Positions 32,963-43,248 of a DNA stretch of 48,567 bases are shown here, piece by piece. Each line of letters opens with the position of its first letter. Within the stretch, counting starts at the first letter, position 1. This DNA is from Lachnospiraceae bacterium (GTDB taxonomy: Bacteria; Bacillota; Clostridia; Lachnospirales; Lachnospiraceae): positions 1 to 48,567 of the forward strand of contig JAILRP010000021.1 in the NCBI GenBank assembly GCA_024698075.1. The letters are read 5' to 3'. The position numbers and the translations under genes are program-made. The notes below the pieces were generated by a model that ran no database searches, had not been told where the DNA came from, and saw only the letters and a program-made list of their open reading frames with translations.

Positions 32963-34567
32963 TTGGCAAAGAGGTTCTTATTTCTGCTAACAGCATGCTT
33001 TGTCGGAGCCGCTGCGCTTGCAGGGGCTCTTTTGTGTGAAAGAAAGAGCGATATCAGGGCTCAGCGACCAACTCTTGAATGCACAGATGAGACGATACTT
33101 CAGCTTCCGTACTTCGATCTGCTTGCAGCAGGCAACGAAAACCGGCATCTTCCGACCGATGTCGAAAGCTACAGCTTAGGTGACGGGATGATCCACCTCA
33201 TACTTCCCGAAGCTGTATCACCGAACGCAGTCGCCGTGTACATAAGGGATAAGGAAGGGAATTATCTTGCAAGGCGCGTGTATGATTTTACCGGAAAGGT
33301 GATGATAGGGCCATGGGAAGTGGTGCTCGAGCATCCGTCAATTCCGACGGTCTATTTTGAGTCTGAGGACCCTTCCGTATTTTCCGCATTGAATGCTTCT
33401 GCAGACAAGAATATCATCTGCGATGGTAATATGCACATATGTGTAGGCGAGGAAGATTCGAAAGAGAACGGATGGTACAGGGAATACCTGAGTGCATCCG
33501 GAGACGGCTCTTATAAGACCACTGCATCGCTTCAGGGCAGGGGAAGCACGAGCTGGGATGTGGACCGTAAAAGATCTTACAGCTTGAGGCTGAAGAGGTC
33601 AGAGAACCTTCTCGGGCTCGGTAAGAACAGAAACTGGAACCTTATCGGCAATGTTTTTGACCGGTCGCTCATCAGGAATGTTACGTTTAATGAGATAAGC
33701 AGGCGTGCCGGGATAGACTACCAGCCGAACATGATAGATGTCAACCTGTATGTGGACGGGGTCTATCAGGGTGTTTACACGCTTACGACCAAGATTAGCC
33801 GCAATAAGAACAGGGTTGCCTTAAGGGGCGGTGACTATTTTTACAGGCTTGACCCTCCGGAACCCGAAAATCCCATCACATATGAGTCCATGGCATGGTT
33901 TGGCGATGGGCTTGCCTATCCGGCGGCAGACCTCCTGTATCCGGAAATGCCATCAGGGAGGGAATTTGCGGAAGCATCGGATATCCTCCAAACATTCATT
34001 ACCGCAAGAGACGATCCGAATGTCCCGGGGTTTGATGAGATATGCGATCTTGACTCGCTTGCGAGATATTATTGGATACAGGAAGCATCAATGAATTTTG
34101 ATGCCTGTTCGAGGAGCACGTATTTCTATTATCTCAGAAACGACTCAAAAGTGCATTTTGGACCAGTATGGGACCTTGACCTTACCCTGGGTTCCCCATA
34201 TGAAAAGGAGAAGGTTGATTTTTCCGGACCGGAAGGCTGGAAGATAAGGGAACTCGGATGGTATTCCCGGCTTTTCATGAGACCGGAGTTTGTCAGTGCG
34301 GTATATGATGTCTACTATAACGGGGGCGTCAGGGAAGCACTTCTTGGCGGGACTGCGGAATTTGAGAAGCAGAGGGCGATCCTTGCGGATGAGGGACGGC
34401 TTAACTTTCTGTTCTACGGAAGCCCCATCGAATATGAAGTTCCGACAGACCATGGAAGTGATTACGACAGCTACTGTGATAACATGATAGATTTTTATAA
34501 GAAAAGGGTTCAGTGGATAGATGCCGAGATGGAGGCCGGCCGGGGCACGGGGGTAACTTCACCTTGA
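32963..34567 (+). CDS. CotH-type kinase family protein, secreted/membrane anchored
   Basis: A 534-residue protein with an N-terminal signal anchor (FLFLLTACFVGAAALAGALL) and an extracellular CotH domain (about 170-520). Seen: LQGRGSTSWDVDRKRSYSLRLKR, NWNLIGNVFDRSLIRNVTF, YVDGVYQGVYTLTTKI and the active-site block FGPVWDLDLTLGSP. CotH of Bacillus phosphorylates spore-coat proteins using a degenerate kinase fold; related proteins occur outside spores. The start is a TTG with AGAGG 7 bases before it, overlapping the end of the DUF4956 gene. The neighbourhood suggests it modifies an envelope protein. The target is unknown. Confidence 0.88.
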   Translation: MAKRFLFLLTACFVGAAALAGALLCERKSDIRAQRPTLECTDETILQLPYFDLLAAGNENRHLPTDVESYSLGDGMIHLILPEAVSPNAVAVYIRDKEGNYLARRVYDFTGKVMIGPWEVVLEHPSIPTVYFESEDPSVFSALNASADKNIICDGNMHICVGEEDSKENGWYREYLSASGDGSYKTTASLQGRGSTSWDVDRKRSYSLRLKRSENLLGLGKNRNWNLIGNVFDRSLIRNVTFNEISRRAGIDYQPNMIDVNLYVDGVYQGVYTLTTKISRNKNRVALRGGDYFYRLDPPEPENPITYESMAWFGDGLAYPAADLLYPEMPSGREFAEASDILQTFITARDDPNVPGFDEICDLDSLARYYWIQEASMNFDACSRSTYFYYLRNDSKVHFGPVWDLDLTLGSPYEKEKVDFSGPEGWKIRELGWYSRLFMRPEFVSAVYDVYYNGGVREALLGGTAEFEKQRAILADEGRLNFLFYGSPIEYEVPTDHGSDYDSYCDNMIDFYKKRVQWIDAEMEAGRGTGVTSP

Positions 34568-34592
34568 GGTTTTGCCTGCGTGGTGTTATTTT
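34564..34592 (+). promoter_or_regulatory. Promoter at the ECF-like gene
   Basis: TTGAGG (34564-34569) and an extended -10 TGTTATTTT (hexamer 34587-34592) are 17 bases apart. The expected start site is at 34599, which is the A of the ATG. Confidence 0.5.
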
Positions 34593-34598
34593 TATTCT

Positions 34599-35171
34599 AT
34601 GGAAAGATTCAGATACGGAACAAAGGAAATAATAGCTACCGTATGCTCTGCCGCGCTTTTTGTGCTTATGAGACATATCGGGAGCTATTTGGCAGTATCG
34701 GGGATGCTGAATCCCGAAGTTTTTGAATGGATACGGCCGGGTGTTGTGATAGTGACAGTCTGCGCTGTATTTTTCGGTCCTGTGAGCGGGATGCTGTGCG
34801 CCGTTGCAGGCGAGTTCTTAATGTATGTGACCGCCGAACCGAACATCAGCTATCCGAGGATAATAGCTATAGGACTATACGGTTTCTTTGTTGGACTGTA
34901 TTTCGGAAGGACCCACTACGATCCTGAGGATTTTACCCCGAGGGCGTTCATGGATTTCAATGCGATACAGATCATGTGCGGGATTTTTGTCACAATGATA
35001 TTTCTTCCGCTTGCAAGGTTTATTGCGGAGGATGCCAACATATATGATGAGATAACTGCAGGCGTTAAGAGCCTTGTCGGATGCGCAGTGACGGTTGGGA
35101 TCATATGCCCCATCATCATGGGGATCGTCTGCGCCGTCCTTGTCGCCGTGCATAAAAAGCGTGGGACTTGA
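34599..35171 (+). CDS. ECF-transporter S-component-like membrane protein
   Basis: A 190-residue protein with about six hydrophobic segments. Its layout (FGPVSGMLCAVAGEFLMYV, then SYPRIIAIGLYGFFVGLYFG) is that of ECF S-components, which bind a vitamin or other micronutrient and work with a shared EcfAA'T module. The ligand cannot be read, and no riboswitch is visible upstream. The start is chosen at ATG 34599 because the in-frame TTG at 34572 lies only two bases from its only SD-like sequence. No ribosome site precedes 34599, and the mRNA may be leaderless. Confidence 0.7.
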   Translation: MERFRYGTKEIIATVCSAALFVLMRHIGSYLAVSGMLNPEVFEWIRPGVVIVTVCAVFFGPVSGMLCAVAGEFLMYVTAEPNISYPRIIAIGLYGFFVGLYFGRTHYDPEDFTPRAFMDFNAIQIMCGIFVTMIFLPLARFIAEDANIYDEITAGVKSLVGCAVTVGIICPIIMGIVCAVLVAVHKKRGT

Positions 35172-35197
35172 AGCAGTTTATGCATATGTGATAAAAT
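35168..35197 (+). promoter_or_regulatory. Promoter for the GT2 gene
   Basis: TTGAAG (35168-35173) and TAAAAT (35192-35197) are 18 bases apart. The start site would be near 35204, giving a leader of about 30 bases to the TTG start at 35235. Confidence 0.5.
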
Positions 35198-35234
35198 AAC
35201 ACGGATAATGACTGACCGTGCGGAGGACAGATCT

Positions 35235-36167
35235 TTGAACAGGATAGCGGTGCTGATACCTTGCTATAATGAGAGCAGGACCATCGGGAAGGTGGTCAGG
35301 GACTATAAGGAAGCTCTTCCTGAGGCATCGGTATACGTATATGACAACAATTCCACAGACGGCAGCGCTGAACTTGCCAGGGAGGCCGGAGCGATAGTCC
35401 GCCATGAGTACAAGCAGGGCAAAGGCAATGTTATGCGCCGCATGTTCATGGAGATCGATGCGGACTGTTATCTCATGGTCGACGGTGATGACACGTATCC
35501 CGCCGAGAGTGCAAGGCAGATGATCGATGCCGTTCTTACTAGAAAGGCCGACATGGTCATCGGGGACAGGTTGTCATCGACGTATTATGATGAGAACAAG
35601 AGACTTTTTCATAATTTTGGCAATACTATAGTGAAGAAGTCCATCAACATCCTGTTTCACAGTGACATTACCGATATTATGACGGGTTACAGGGCTTTCA
35701 GCTACCGGTTCGTAAAAACTTTCCCGGTTCTGTCTGAAGGTTTTGAGATAGAGACAGAGATGACCATCCATGCGATCGACAAGAACATGGAGATAGATAA
35801 TGTCATAGTTCAGTACCGTGACCGCCCCGAGGGAAGCGAATCCAAGCTCGACACCGTAGGGGACGGGATCAAAGTGCTGATGACGATCATCAATTTCTAC
35901 CGTATTTACAGACCGCTGCAGTTCTTTTCGGGACTGTCGCTCGTGATGATAATAATTGCTTTTGCGTTTTTCATTCCGGTGTTTGCATCGTTCATCGCAA
36001 CACATACGGTCACAAAGATACCGACACTCGTTGTTTGCGGCTTTGTAGCGCTTGCATCGATCCAGTCGTTCTTTTCCGGGATGATACTGAATTCACTGAA
36101 GCAGAAGGAACGTCAGGATTTTGAGATAAAGCTCCACCAGGTCAGCAGACCTTCGAGGGAAGACTGA
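35235..36167 (+). CDS. Family 2 glycosyltransferase with two C-terminal membrane helices
   Basis: GT-A fold transferase of about 310 residues, resembling polyprenyl-phosphate sugar synthases of the DPM/GtrB kind. Seen: RIAVLIPCYNESRTIGKVV at the N-terminus, VYDNNSTDGS, the metal-binding VDGDDTYPA, ITDIMTGYRAFSYRF, FEIETEMTIHA, and two helices near the C-terminus (about 235-258 and 266-290). The start is set at TTG 35235, because CGGAGGA (35221-35227) lies 7 bases before it and homologues begin at this point; the ATG at 35208 has no SD. It probably supplies a lipid-linked sugar to the neighbouring envelope genes. Confidence 0.92.
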   Translation: MNRIAVLIPCYNESRTIGKVVRDYKEALPEASVYVYDNNSTDGSAELAREAGAIVRHEYKQGKGNVMRRMFMEIDADCYLMVDGDDTYPAESARQMIDAVLTRKADMVIGDRLSSTYYDENKRLFHNFGNTIVKKSINILFHSDITDIMTGYRAFSYRFVKTFPVLSEGFEIETEMTIHAIDKNMEIDNVIVQYRDRPEGSESKLDTVGDGIKVLMTIINFYRIYRPLQFFSGLSLVMIIIAFAFFIPVFASFIATHTVTKIPTLVVCGFVALASIQSFFSGMILNSLKQKERQDFEIKLHQVSRPSRED

Positions 36168-36174
36168 GAGAAAA

Positions 36175-37185
36175 ATGGCAGAACAGAAGAGCAGGAGGAC
36201 TGCCCCTACCGTACAGGACGTGATCAACGGCCAGTCCGGTAAGCCGCATCCCAGATTTAAAAGCGGATATACGGGTCCTAAGAAGCCGCCACAGACAGCA
36301 ACTGTTGTTCAGGCTTCACCGGTGATACCGGCCGCCGCCCACAGGAGCGGAGGCATACTTGATTATGCCTGGATCGCTTACTGCCTTGTGCTCGCGATAG
36401 GACTGACCACGGCTCTTGTAGCATACGGAAAGGGCGGCAGTGCGGGAGAAGGCATATACTATCCTACGAATGTCTTTACAATAACTGGTGTTGTTAAAGA
36501 TATATACAGTGATTACTACAACGGAGGGCTTGGAACAGCATATGCTGCTGCTCCTGCGAAAAACACAGCAGATGCTGTCGGAACTGAAACATCCGATGAT
36601 CCGAACAATACACTTCTCGGTGAGACCGTAGAATCGACTGTACCCAATTCCACTACCGGGGCAACGATGACACTTGATGTGGGAAGTTCATACGGCAGCT
36701 ATTCCAATGCGGCGAGCCATGAGGAGCTTCTCGAGCAGCTTGACAAGGCCATGGCTGCAAATGACTTTGAATTCGTCGGAATGAAGCTTGCATACGAGGA
36801 TGATGAGACCAAGACCCTGATAGGCTATCCTCAGTCTGTCGTTGAGCATTTTACCAAGTATATGGCAGACAACCCGGACAAGCGGGCCAATTTCCTTGCA
36901 GAGGTCAAGGATGGCTCGACGTTTTCGGTAAAGAACGGGTCAGCGTATCTTCTTAAACTTCCGCTTCTGCAGTTCACGATAAACATGGGATATGACGGCA
37001 CAACGATCTCCATTTCGGGATTTTCGGACCAGACAATGGATTCGGGACAGAGTGCGGTCGTAAGCCCGCTCCTTCCGTGCATGTACACCATACATGCCGA
37101 AACGGCCAAGGGCTCGCAGACATCTGAGGTTGAATGCAACATGAACGAGGGCAACCTTAAGATCAATATCGGAGTTACCGATTAA
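36175..37185 (+). CDS. Single-pass membrane protein, possibly TcaA-like
   Basis: A 336-residue protein. Residues 1-58 are basic, Pro-rich and cytoplasmic; one membrane helix follows (about 62-82); the remaining 250 residues are outside. A Thr/Asn/Ser-rich stretch (about 120-175) may be disordered. The C-terminal part (VKNGSAYLLKLPLLQFTINM, then SPLLPCMYTIHA) vaguely recalls the repeat domains of TcaA/YvbJ proteins, but I cannot confirm a family. It starts 7 bases after the GT2 gene with a weak GAGAG site, so translation may be coupled. It is probably part of the envelope module. Confidence 0.75.
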   Translation: MAEQKSRRTAPTVQDVINGQSGKPHPRFKSGYTGPKKPPQTATVVQASPVIPAAAHRSGGILDYAWIAYCLVLAIGLTTALVAYGKGGSAGEGIYYPTNVFTITGVVKDIYSDYYNGGLGTAYAAAPAKNTADAVGTETSDDPNNTLLGETVESTVPNSTTGATMTLDVGSSYGSYSNAASHEELLEQLDKAMAANDFEFVGMKLAYEDDETKTLIGYPQSVVEHFTKYMADNPDKRANFLAEVKDGSTFSVKNGSAYLLKLPLLQFTINMGYDGTTISISGFSDQTMDSGQSAVVSPLLPCMYTIHAETAKGSQTSEVECNMNEGNLKINIGVTD

Positions 37186-37188
37186 TGG

Positions 37189-38643
37189 ATGCATATGGAA
37201 TGGAAAACTCTCATGTGTCCCGAGAGGATCCGCACAGTGACAAGAAGTGCGGCAAAGGACACCAGATCTGAATTTGAAAAAGACTACCAGCGCATCATTT
37301 CAAGCGCATCGTTTCGGCGCCTGCAGGATAAAACGCAGGTTTTCCCATTGGATAAAAGTGATTTTGTCAGGACAAGGCTCACGCATTCGCTTGAAGTCTC
37401 CAATTTTGCGCGCTCAATAGGACGGATGATCGGAGACAGGATAATGAGCGAGGGCCTTAGCACTGATTATGATGCCGACATGCGCGAAGACGTCTGTACG
37501 GTCCTTGAGTGTGCCGGGCTGCTTCACGATATCGGGAATCCGCCTTTTGGGCATTTCGGTGAAGATGCCATCCGTGATTGGTTCAGAAAGAACCTTTATA
37601 CGGTAAGCTATAAGGACGGAAAGCTTTCAGATGCGCTCTCCGAGCAGCAGGTGCAGGATTTCTGCCATTTTGAAGGAAATACACAGGCGCTTCGTGTCGT
37701 AACAAGGCTTCATTTCATGGTAGATGAGCACGGAATGAACCTTACGAAGGCACTGCTTGCCACGATAATCAAGTATCCGGTATCATCTGTCGGGATATCA
37801 TATGATAAGAACGACCCGGAAAGGGACGTATCCCACAAGAAAATGGGCTATTTTGCGGCCGATGAAGATGTGTTCGAAAGCATTCAGGAAGGATGCGGCA
37901 CATGTGGCAGAAGGCATCCGCTGGCATTTGCGCTTGAGGCGGCAGATGACATTGCATATACAACGGCTGACATAGAGGATGCCGTCAAAAAGAAGCTGCT
38001 TGATGTTGCAACGCTTATCAGTGAGATGAGATCCGCCATTGAAAAGGCAGAAGGCTCGGCCCCGGCTGAGCAGACCGAGACGGCAGAGAAGCTGATATCA
38101 AAGCTCGAGCACTACTATAACCGTGCAGTTGATAACGGATATGAGGAGCCGCAGCTTTATGCTGTACAGAACTGGGTTATCAGGATACAGGGTATCCTTC
38201 TCACAAATGCAGTTGACAGTTTTATTGAAAACTATGAAAGCATTATGTCAGGGACTTTCCGGAAGGAACTGCTCGCTGACAGATCGGGATCGCTCGTCAT
38301 GAGAGTCCTGGGTGACGTTGCGCTCAGGTACGCGTTTTTATCCGAGCCGATACTCAAACTCGAGGTCGCCGCGGATACGATATTTGATTTTCTTCTCGAG
38401 AAACTTGTAAATGCACTGAAATATTACGACACCGATGACTGGAAAATGCACTCATGCGCAGTTGACAGTAAAATGATCGGACTGATCTCACCGTCGTTCA
38501 TGCAGGTGTATAAGATCCATTCGAAGAATGCACCGGAAAATGAAAAGCTTTATCTAAGGCTTCTTCTGGCAACGGACTATGTCTCGGGAATGACCGACAG
38601 TTACGCCAGGCGGCTATACAGAGAGTTGAGGGGAATAGAATGA
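37189..38643 (+). CDS. dgt: Deoxyguanosinetriphosphate triphosphohydrolase (dGTPase)
   Basis: HD-superfamily enzyme that hydrolyses dNTPs, typically dGTP, to nucleoside and triphosphate; 484 residues. Seen: [12 protein letters not shown], the first metal His in [19 protein letters not shown], the HD pair in [28 protein letters not shown] and [15 protein letters not shown] with the last Asp ligand. Length and motif order match the family. An in-frame ATG at 37195 is an equally possible start. The next gene overlaps its stop by four bases (ATGA), so the two are co-translated. Confidence 0.95.
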   Translation: MHMEWKTLMCPERIRTVTRSAAKDTRSEFEKDYQRIISSASFRRLQDKTQVFPLDKSDFVRTRLTHSLEVSNFARSIGRMIGDRIMSEGLSTDYDADMREDVCTVLECAGLLHDIGNPPFGHFGEDAIRDWFRKNLYTVSYKDGKLSDALSEQQVQDFCHFEGNTQALRVVTRLHFMVDEHGMNLTKALLATIIKYPVSSVGISYDKNDPERDVSHKKMGYFAADEDVFESIQEGCGTCGRRHPLAFALEAADDIAYTTADIEDAVKKKLLDVATLISEMRSAIEKAEGSAPAEQTETAEKLISKLEHYYNRAVDNGYEEPQLYAVQNWVIRIQGILLTNAVDSFIENYESIMSGTFRKELLADRSGSLVMRVLGDVALRYAFLSEPILKLEVAADTIFDFLLEKLVNALKYYDTDDWKMHSCAVDSKMIGLISPSFMQVYKIHSKNAPENEKLYLRLLLATDYVSGMTDSYARRLYRELRGIE

Positions 38644-39353
38644 TGGAATCGTTTGGTGCGTTTGCCGTTCGCAAGCTGCGTGATGCAGGATCGGTGGCAT
38701 ATAGAATAATAGCCTTCCCATTTGTGAAGATTGGAGTCGAAAGAAAAACCGACAGCATCATAGGAAAGGGCGTCTACCTATATAAGGGAACAAAGCTCTC
38801 CGGCAGAAACTATATCGGAGACAACGCAATGCTTGCCGGTGTCGACGTCGGCTACAGCACATACATAGCTCCCGGCGCCGTTATGAGCGGTACACGGATC
38901 GGAAGCTATTCATGCATCGGGGATGTCCGGACAGTGATAGGACGCCATCCGGTAAAAGGTGAGAACATTGCAATACATCCTGCGTTCTATTCGACCGCAA
39001 AACAGTTTGGATACACGTATGCGAAGGATACATCCTATGAGGAAGTAAAATATGCTGACGGCGACAGGTTTATTGTGATCGGAAGCGACGTCTGGATAGG
39101 GTTCGGTGTCATGATAACCGATGGTGTTACGATAGGCGATGGGGCAGTTATCGGAGCCGGGAGCCTGGTTACTGCCGATGTCGAACCGTATGCAATATAC
39201 GCCGGCACTCCAGCCAAGAAGATAGGAATGAGGTTTGATGACGCGACCGTAGGGAAGCTTCTTGAACTTCGATGGTGGGACAAAGGAGAAAAGTGGATCG
39301 CCGAACATGCGCAGCTTTACAGCGATCCGGCCGGGTTCTTTGACGGGATATGA
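38640..39353 (+). CDS. Left-handed beta-helix acyltransferase (CatB/hexapeptide family)
   Basis: A 237-residue acyltransferase built from hexapeptide repeats. Seen: successive hexad runs ([40 protein letters not shown]), the catalytic-His loop [20 protein letters not shown], and the typical [42 protein letters not shown]. Such enzymes move acetyl groups onto sugars or antibiotics; next to FdtA-like and glycan genes a sugar acceptor is more likely. Start ATG overlaps the dgt stop, with GAGGGGA upstream. Confidence 0.92.
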   Translation: MMESFGAFAVRKLRDAGSVAYRIIAFPFVKIGVERKTDSIIGKGVYLYKGTKLSGRNYIGDNAMLAGVDVGYSTYIAPGAVMSGTRIGSYSCIGDVRTVIGRHPVKGENIAIHPAFYSTAKQFGYTYAKDTSYEEVKYADGDRFIVIGSDVWIGFGVMITDGVTIGDGAVIGAGSLVTADVEPYAIYAGTPAKKIGMRFDDATVGKLLELRWWDKGEKWIAEHAQLYSDPAGFFDGI

Positions 39354-39441
39354 AGCGGAGCCGAAGCCGGTCCTGCATGGCATTTGCCGGTTAAATCCCT
39401 CTTTGTGGGGAATTCAGATATGAAAGGAATGATTTAAACAG

Positions 39442-39849
39442 ATGATCCATGAATTATACCGAAAACTCTATTTTTCTGATTTTGGCGACGAGCGCGGAAA
39501 ACTTGTTGTTGCGGAAGGTGATATAGACATTCCCTTTGCGATACAGCGTGTTTTCTATATATATGGGTCCGATGATTCGGTTGTCCGGGGCCAGCATGCA
39601 AACAGGAATTCCCAGTTTGTCCTCATCAATGTTGCAGGATCTTCAAAAGTCACTCTCACCGACGGGGTGAACAGGGAGACGGTGACACTGAGCCGCCCGA
39701 TGGAGGGCCTGTACATACCGAAGATGGTGTGGAAGGAAATGTATGATTTTTCAAGCGATTCAGTGCTTCTCGTTCTCGCGAGCACTCACTATGATGAAAG
39801 CGAGTACATAAGGGATTATGAAGAGTATGCGGCGATGATGCGGACTTAA
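39442..39849 (+). CDS. FdtA/QdtA-like sugar 3,4-ketoisomerase (WxcM family)
   Basis: A 135-residue cupin. FdtA-type enzymes isomerise dTDP-4-keto-6-deoxyglucose on the way to 3-amino-3,6-dideoxy sugars. Seen: DERGKLVVAEGDIDIPFAIQRVFYIYG, RGQHANRNSQFVLINVAGS with the active-site His, and LYIPKMVWKEMYDFSSDSVLLVLAS. The partner aminotransferase is not in the window. The SD (AAAGGA, 39423-39428) is rather far from the start. The transcript probably ends at the hairpin at 39865-39897. Confidence 0.9.
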   Translation: MIHELYRKLYFSDFGDERGKLVVAEGDIDIPFAIQRVFYIYGSDDSVVRGQHANRNSQFVLINVAGSSKVTLTDGVNRETVTLSRPMEGLYIPKMVWKEMYDFSSDSVLLVLASTHYDESEYIRDYEEYAAMMRT

Positions 39850-39864
39850 AATTTGAATCTGAAG

Positions 39865-39900
39865 ATAGCACTTGACATATAAATCGGCAAGTGCTATTTT
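39865..39900 (+). promoter_or_regulatory. groESL promoter inside a 10-bp dyad
   Basis: TTGACA (39872-39877) and TATTTT (39895-39900) are 17 bases apart, with TG before the -10. The promoter is embedded in a perfect dyad: ATAGCACTTG (39865-39874) and CAAGTGCTAT (39888-39897), followed by TTTATT. The dyad could end the upstream transcript, act as a second HrcA-type operator, or both. Confidence 0.75.
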
Positions 39901-39912
39901 ATTCTCTGTGAG

Positions 39913-39939
39913 TTAGCACTCAACACAAAAGAGTGCTAA
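39913..39939 (+). promoter_or_regulatory. CIRCE operator (HrcA site)
   Basis: TTAGCACTC, nine bases, GAGTGCTAA: a perfect match to the CIRCE consensus. It lies just downstream of the groESL promoter -10, where the heat-shock repressor HrcA would block transcription and where the RNA hairpin can affect mRNA stability. Confidence 0.98.
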
Positions 39940-39981
39940 CAAGAAAAGACATAACATATAATATGAAGGAGGAAATAGATC

Positions 39982-41903
<1,922 letters not shown>

Positions 41904-41908
41904 GCGTA

Positions 41909-42047
41909 GCATTAAACCAGATATAGAAACACAGGAACACCCCTGGGAAAGCATTTATGTTTTCCCAGGGGTGTTTCTGTGTTTTGTAATCCGGCGCAAG
42001 CCGGATATGAGCGAAGCGAAGCGTAGCGAATATATCTGGTTTAATGC
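41909..42047. repeat. 17-bp inverted repeat flanking the groEL terminator
   Basis: GCATTAAACCAGATATA (41909-41925) and TATATCTGGTTTAATGC (42031-42047) are perfect complements. They enclose the 24-bp terminator hairpin and the first copy of the 15-bp repeat. The arrangement resembles a small palindromic repeat element, but I see no target-site duplication. Confidence 0.75.
41927..41984. terminator. Long terminator hairpin after groEL
   Basis: AAACACAGGAACACCCCTGGGAAA pairs with the downstream arm ending CTGTGTTTT, 24 pairs with a single G-U, around a loop of about 10 bases. A-rich and T-rich ends allow termination in both directions between groEL and the convergent minus-strand locus. Confidence 0.85.
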
Positions 42048-42130
42048 GTATAGCGCTAGCCGGATATGAGCGTAGCGAATATATCAGGCTTGGAGCGTAA
42101 TGTATCTCGGGCGCCAGCCGGATATGAGCG
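41999..42130. repeat. Three copies of a 15-bp repeat
   Basis: AGCCGGATATGAGCG occurs at 41999-42013, 42058-42072 and 42116-42130, at 58-59-base spacing. Each copy is followed by GCGAAGCG or GCGTAGCG-like bases. The 331-base gap 41904-42234 contains these repeats, the hairpins described separately, and no gene that I can support. Confidence 0.8.
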
Positions 42131-42194
42131 AAGCGGATCATAAGACGCTCGCGCATATAAATCGCCTGCGGCGATGGGCGCTCGCGGTGCAGTC

Positions 42195-42221
42195 AGGGAC
42201 TTCCCGCTAAAGCGGGTCCCT
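42195..42221 (-). other. Hairpin downstream of the minus-strand glycan locus
   Basis: CCCGCT/AGCGGG (42203-42216) is extended by AGGGA/TCCCT with a small bulge. It lies 14 bases past the stop of the GNAT-like gene and may stabilise or end that transcript. No T-run follows on the minus strand. Confidence 0.5.
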
Positions 42222-42234
42222 CCTGCCAGCATGT

Positions 42235-43248
42235 CTATGGCCTGTCCTGGTCGCAGTCGGCCTTGAAGAACAGGCACTTCGCCTCACGGTTGGAGCTGTC
42301 CACGTATATGTCCACGTTTTCGCATACATAAGGGCTGAAATAATTGGGGATTATATTATCGGCATCGTCAATCGATACCATCCCGGCCTGCTTCGCATAC
42401 TGCTCGTCAAACCCGTCAAAGTAGAAATCCACGTACTCATTGTCTTTAAGCAGCGAATCGAGAAAACCGCCGATCATGCCGAAAAGGCTCTGCTCGCCTG
42501 CATAGTCTACTATCCGCACGGCAGTGGATGAATTGCACTCCTGGATGCGGGTTACCATAAACGCGCGTCTGCCGCCGCAGTCTATCCCCCAGACATCATA
42601 ATGGTATATGGGATGATCAAAAAACCGCCTTTTATAATACCAAAGGTCCTTGTAGGGTATGCAGTTTTCCATGTAATCACTGTCATAATATCCTTCAAGC
42701 TCACTGATATTGCCGATCCTCACAACAGATGCTTCTGACAGCAGGAAGTCCGGGATGATCTTATCCTTTACGGATGCGATCCTGTACTCATCCCTGTCGG
42801 CAAGCCTGTAATAATGCTTCATCTTTGCGGTGTAATAATGGCAGAGGCGTGAAAGGAGCGGGACTGAGGTCTTGGGATTGGCACCGACCCCGAGGTCACA
42901 TCTTGCTCCGATGATGTTCATGAGCCTCTTTTTCAGCTGGATTCCGAGCATCGGCTCGGCGCCTGGAATAGTCATCCAGATGACGCCCCATATATCGAGC
43001 TTTTCGGGATCGTGTGAGCACGGAAGGAATCCCAGCACGCCGTCTATCGTGCCGCTGTCATGTCTTTTGGCTATCAGAAAATCAACCCTGCCGTCAACGA
43101 CCATTTCGTATTCGAAAAAATCACGGTCCGCTGCCAGGATATGTCCCCGTCTCCAGTGCGTGTCTATAAAAGCCATCACTTCTTCTATCTCGCCGTATTC
43201 GGCAAGGCGTATATCATATTTTTCATCAAATCTGTCCGGCATGCTCAT
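42235..43248 (-). CDS. GNAT-like protein of a surface-glycan locus
   Basis: A 337-residue soluble protein. The N-terminal 170 residues look like a GNAT-fold acyltransferase (IEEVMAFIDTHWRRGHILAADRDFFEYEM, then GVLGFLPCS, then LGVGANPKTSVPLL); the second half is a further, less clear domain ending IYVDSSNREAKCLFFKADCDQDRP. The DQDRP ending is shared with acyltransferase-like proteins of glycan loci, from memory. The start overlaps the stop of the deacetylase gene (ATGA), so translation is coupled. It probably acylates an amino sugar, possibly one freed by the deacetylase. Confidence 0.7.
   Translation of the reverse strand: MSMPDRFDEKYDIRLAEYGEIEEVMAFIDTHWRRGHILAADRDFFEYEMVVDGRVDFLIAKRHDSGTIDGVLGFLPCSHDPEKLDIWGVIWMTIPGAEPMLGIQLKKRLMNIIGARCDLGVGANPKTSVPLLSRLCHYYTAKMKHYYRLADRDEYRIASVKDKIIPDFLLSEASVVRIGNISELEGYYDSDYMENCIPYKDLWYYKRRFFDHPIYHYDVWGIDCGGRRAFMVTRIQECNSSTAVRIVDYAGEQSLFGMIGGFLDSLLKDNEYVDFYFDGFDEQYAKQAGMVSIDDADNIIPNYFSPYVCENVDIYVDSSNREAKCLFFKADCDQDRP

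Noticed and set aside
39420-39437. Five-codon frame (MKGMI) before the FdtA-like gene
   Set aside because: It is too short and overlaps the SD; there is no evidence for a regulatory leader peptide.
41999-42130. CRISPR array
   Set aside because: There are only three 15-bp repeats, the spacers contain related GCGNAGCG bases, and no cas genes are present.
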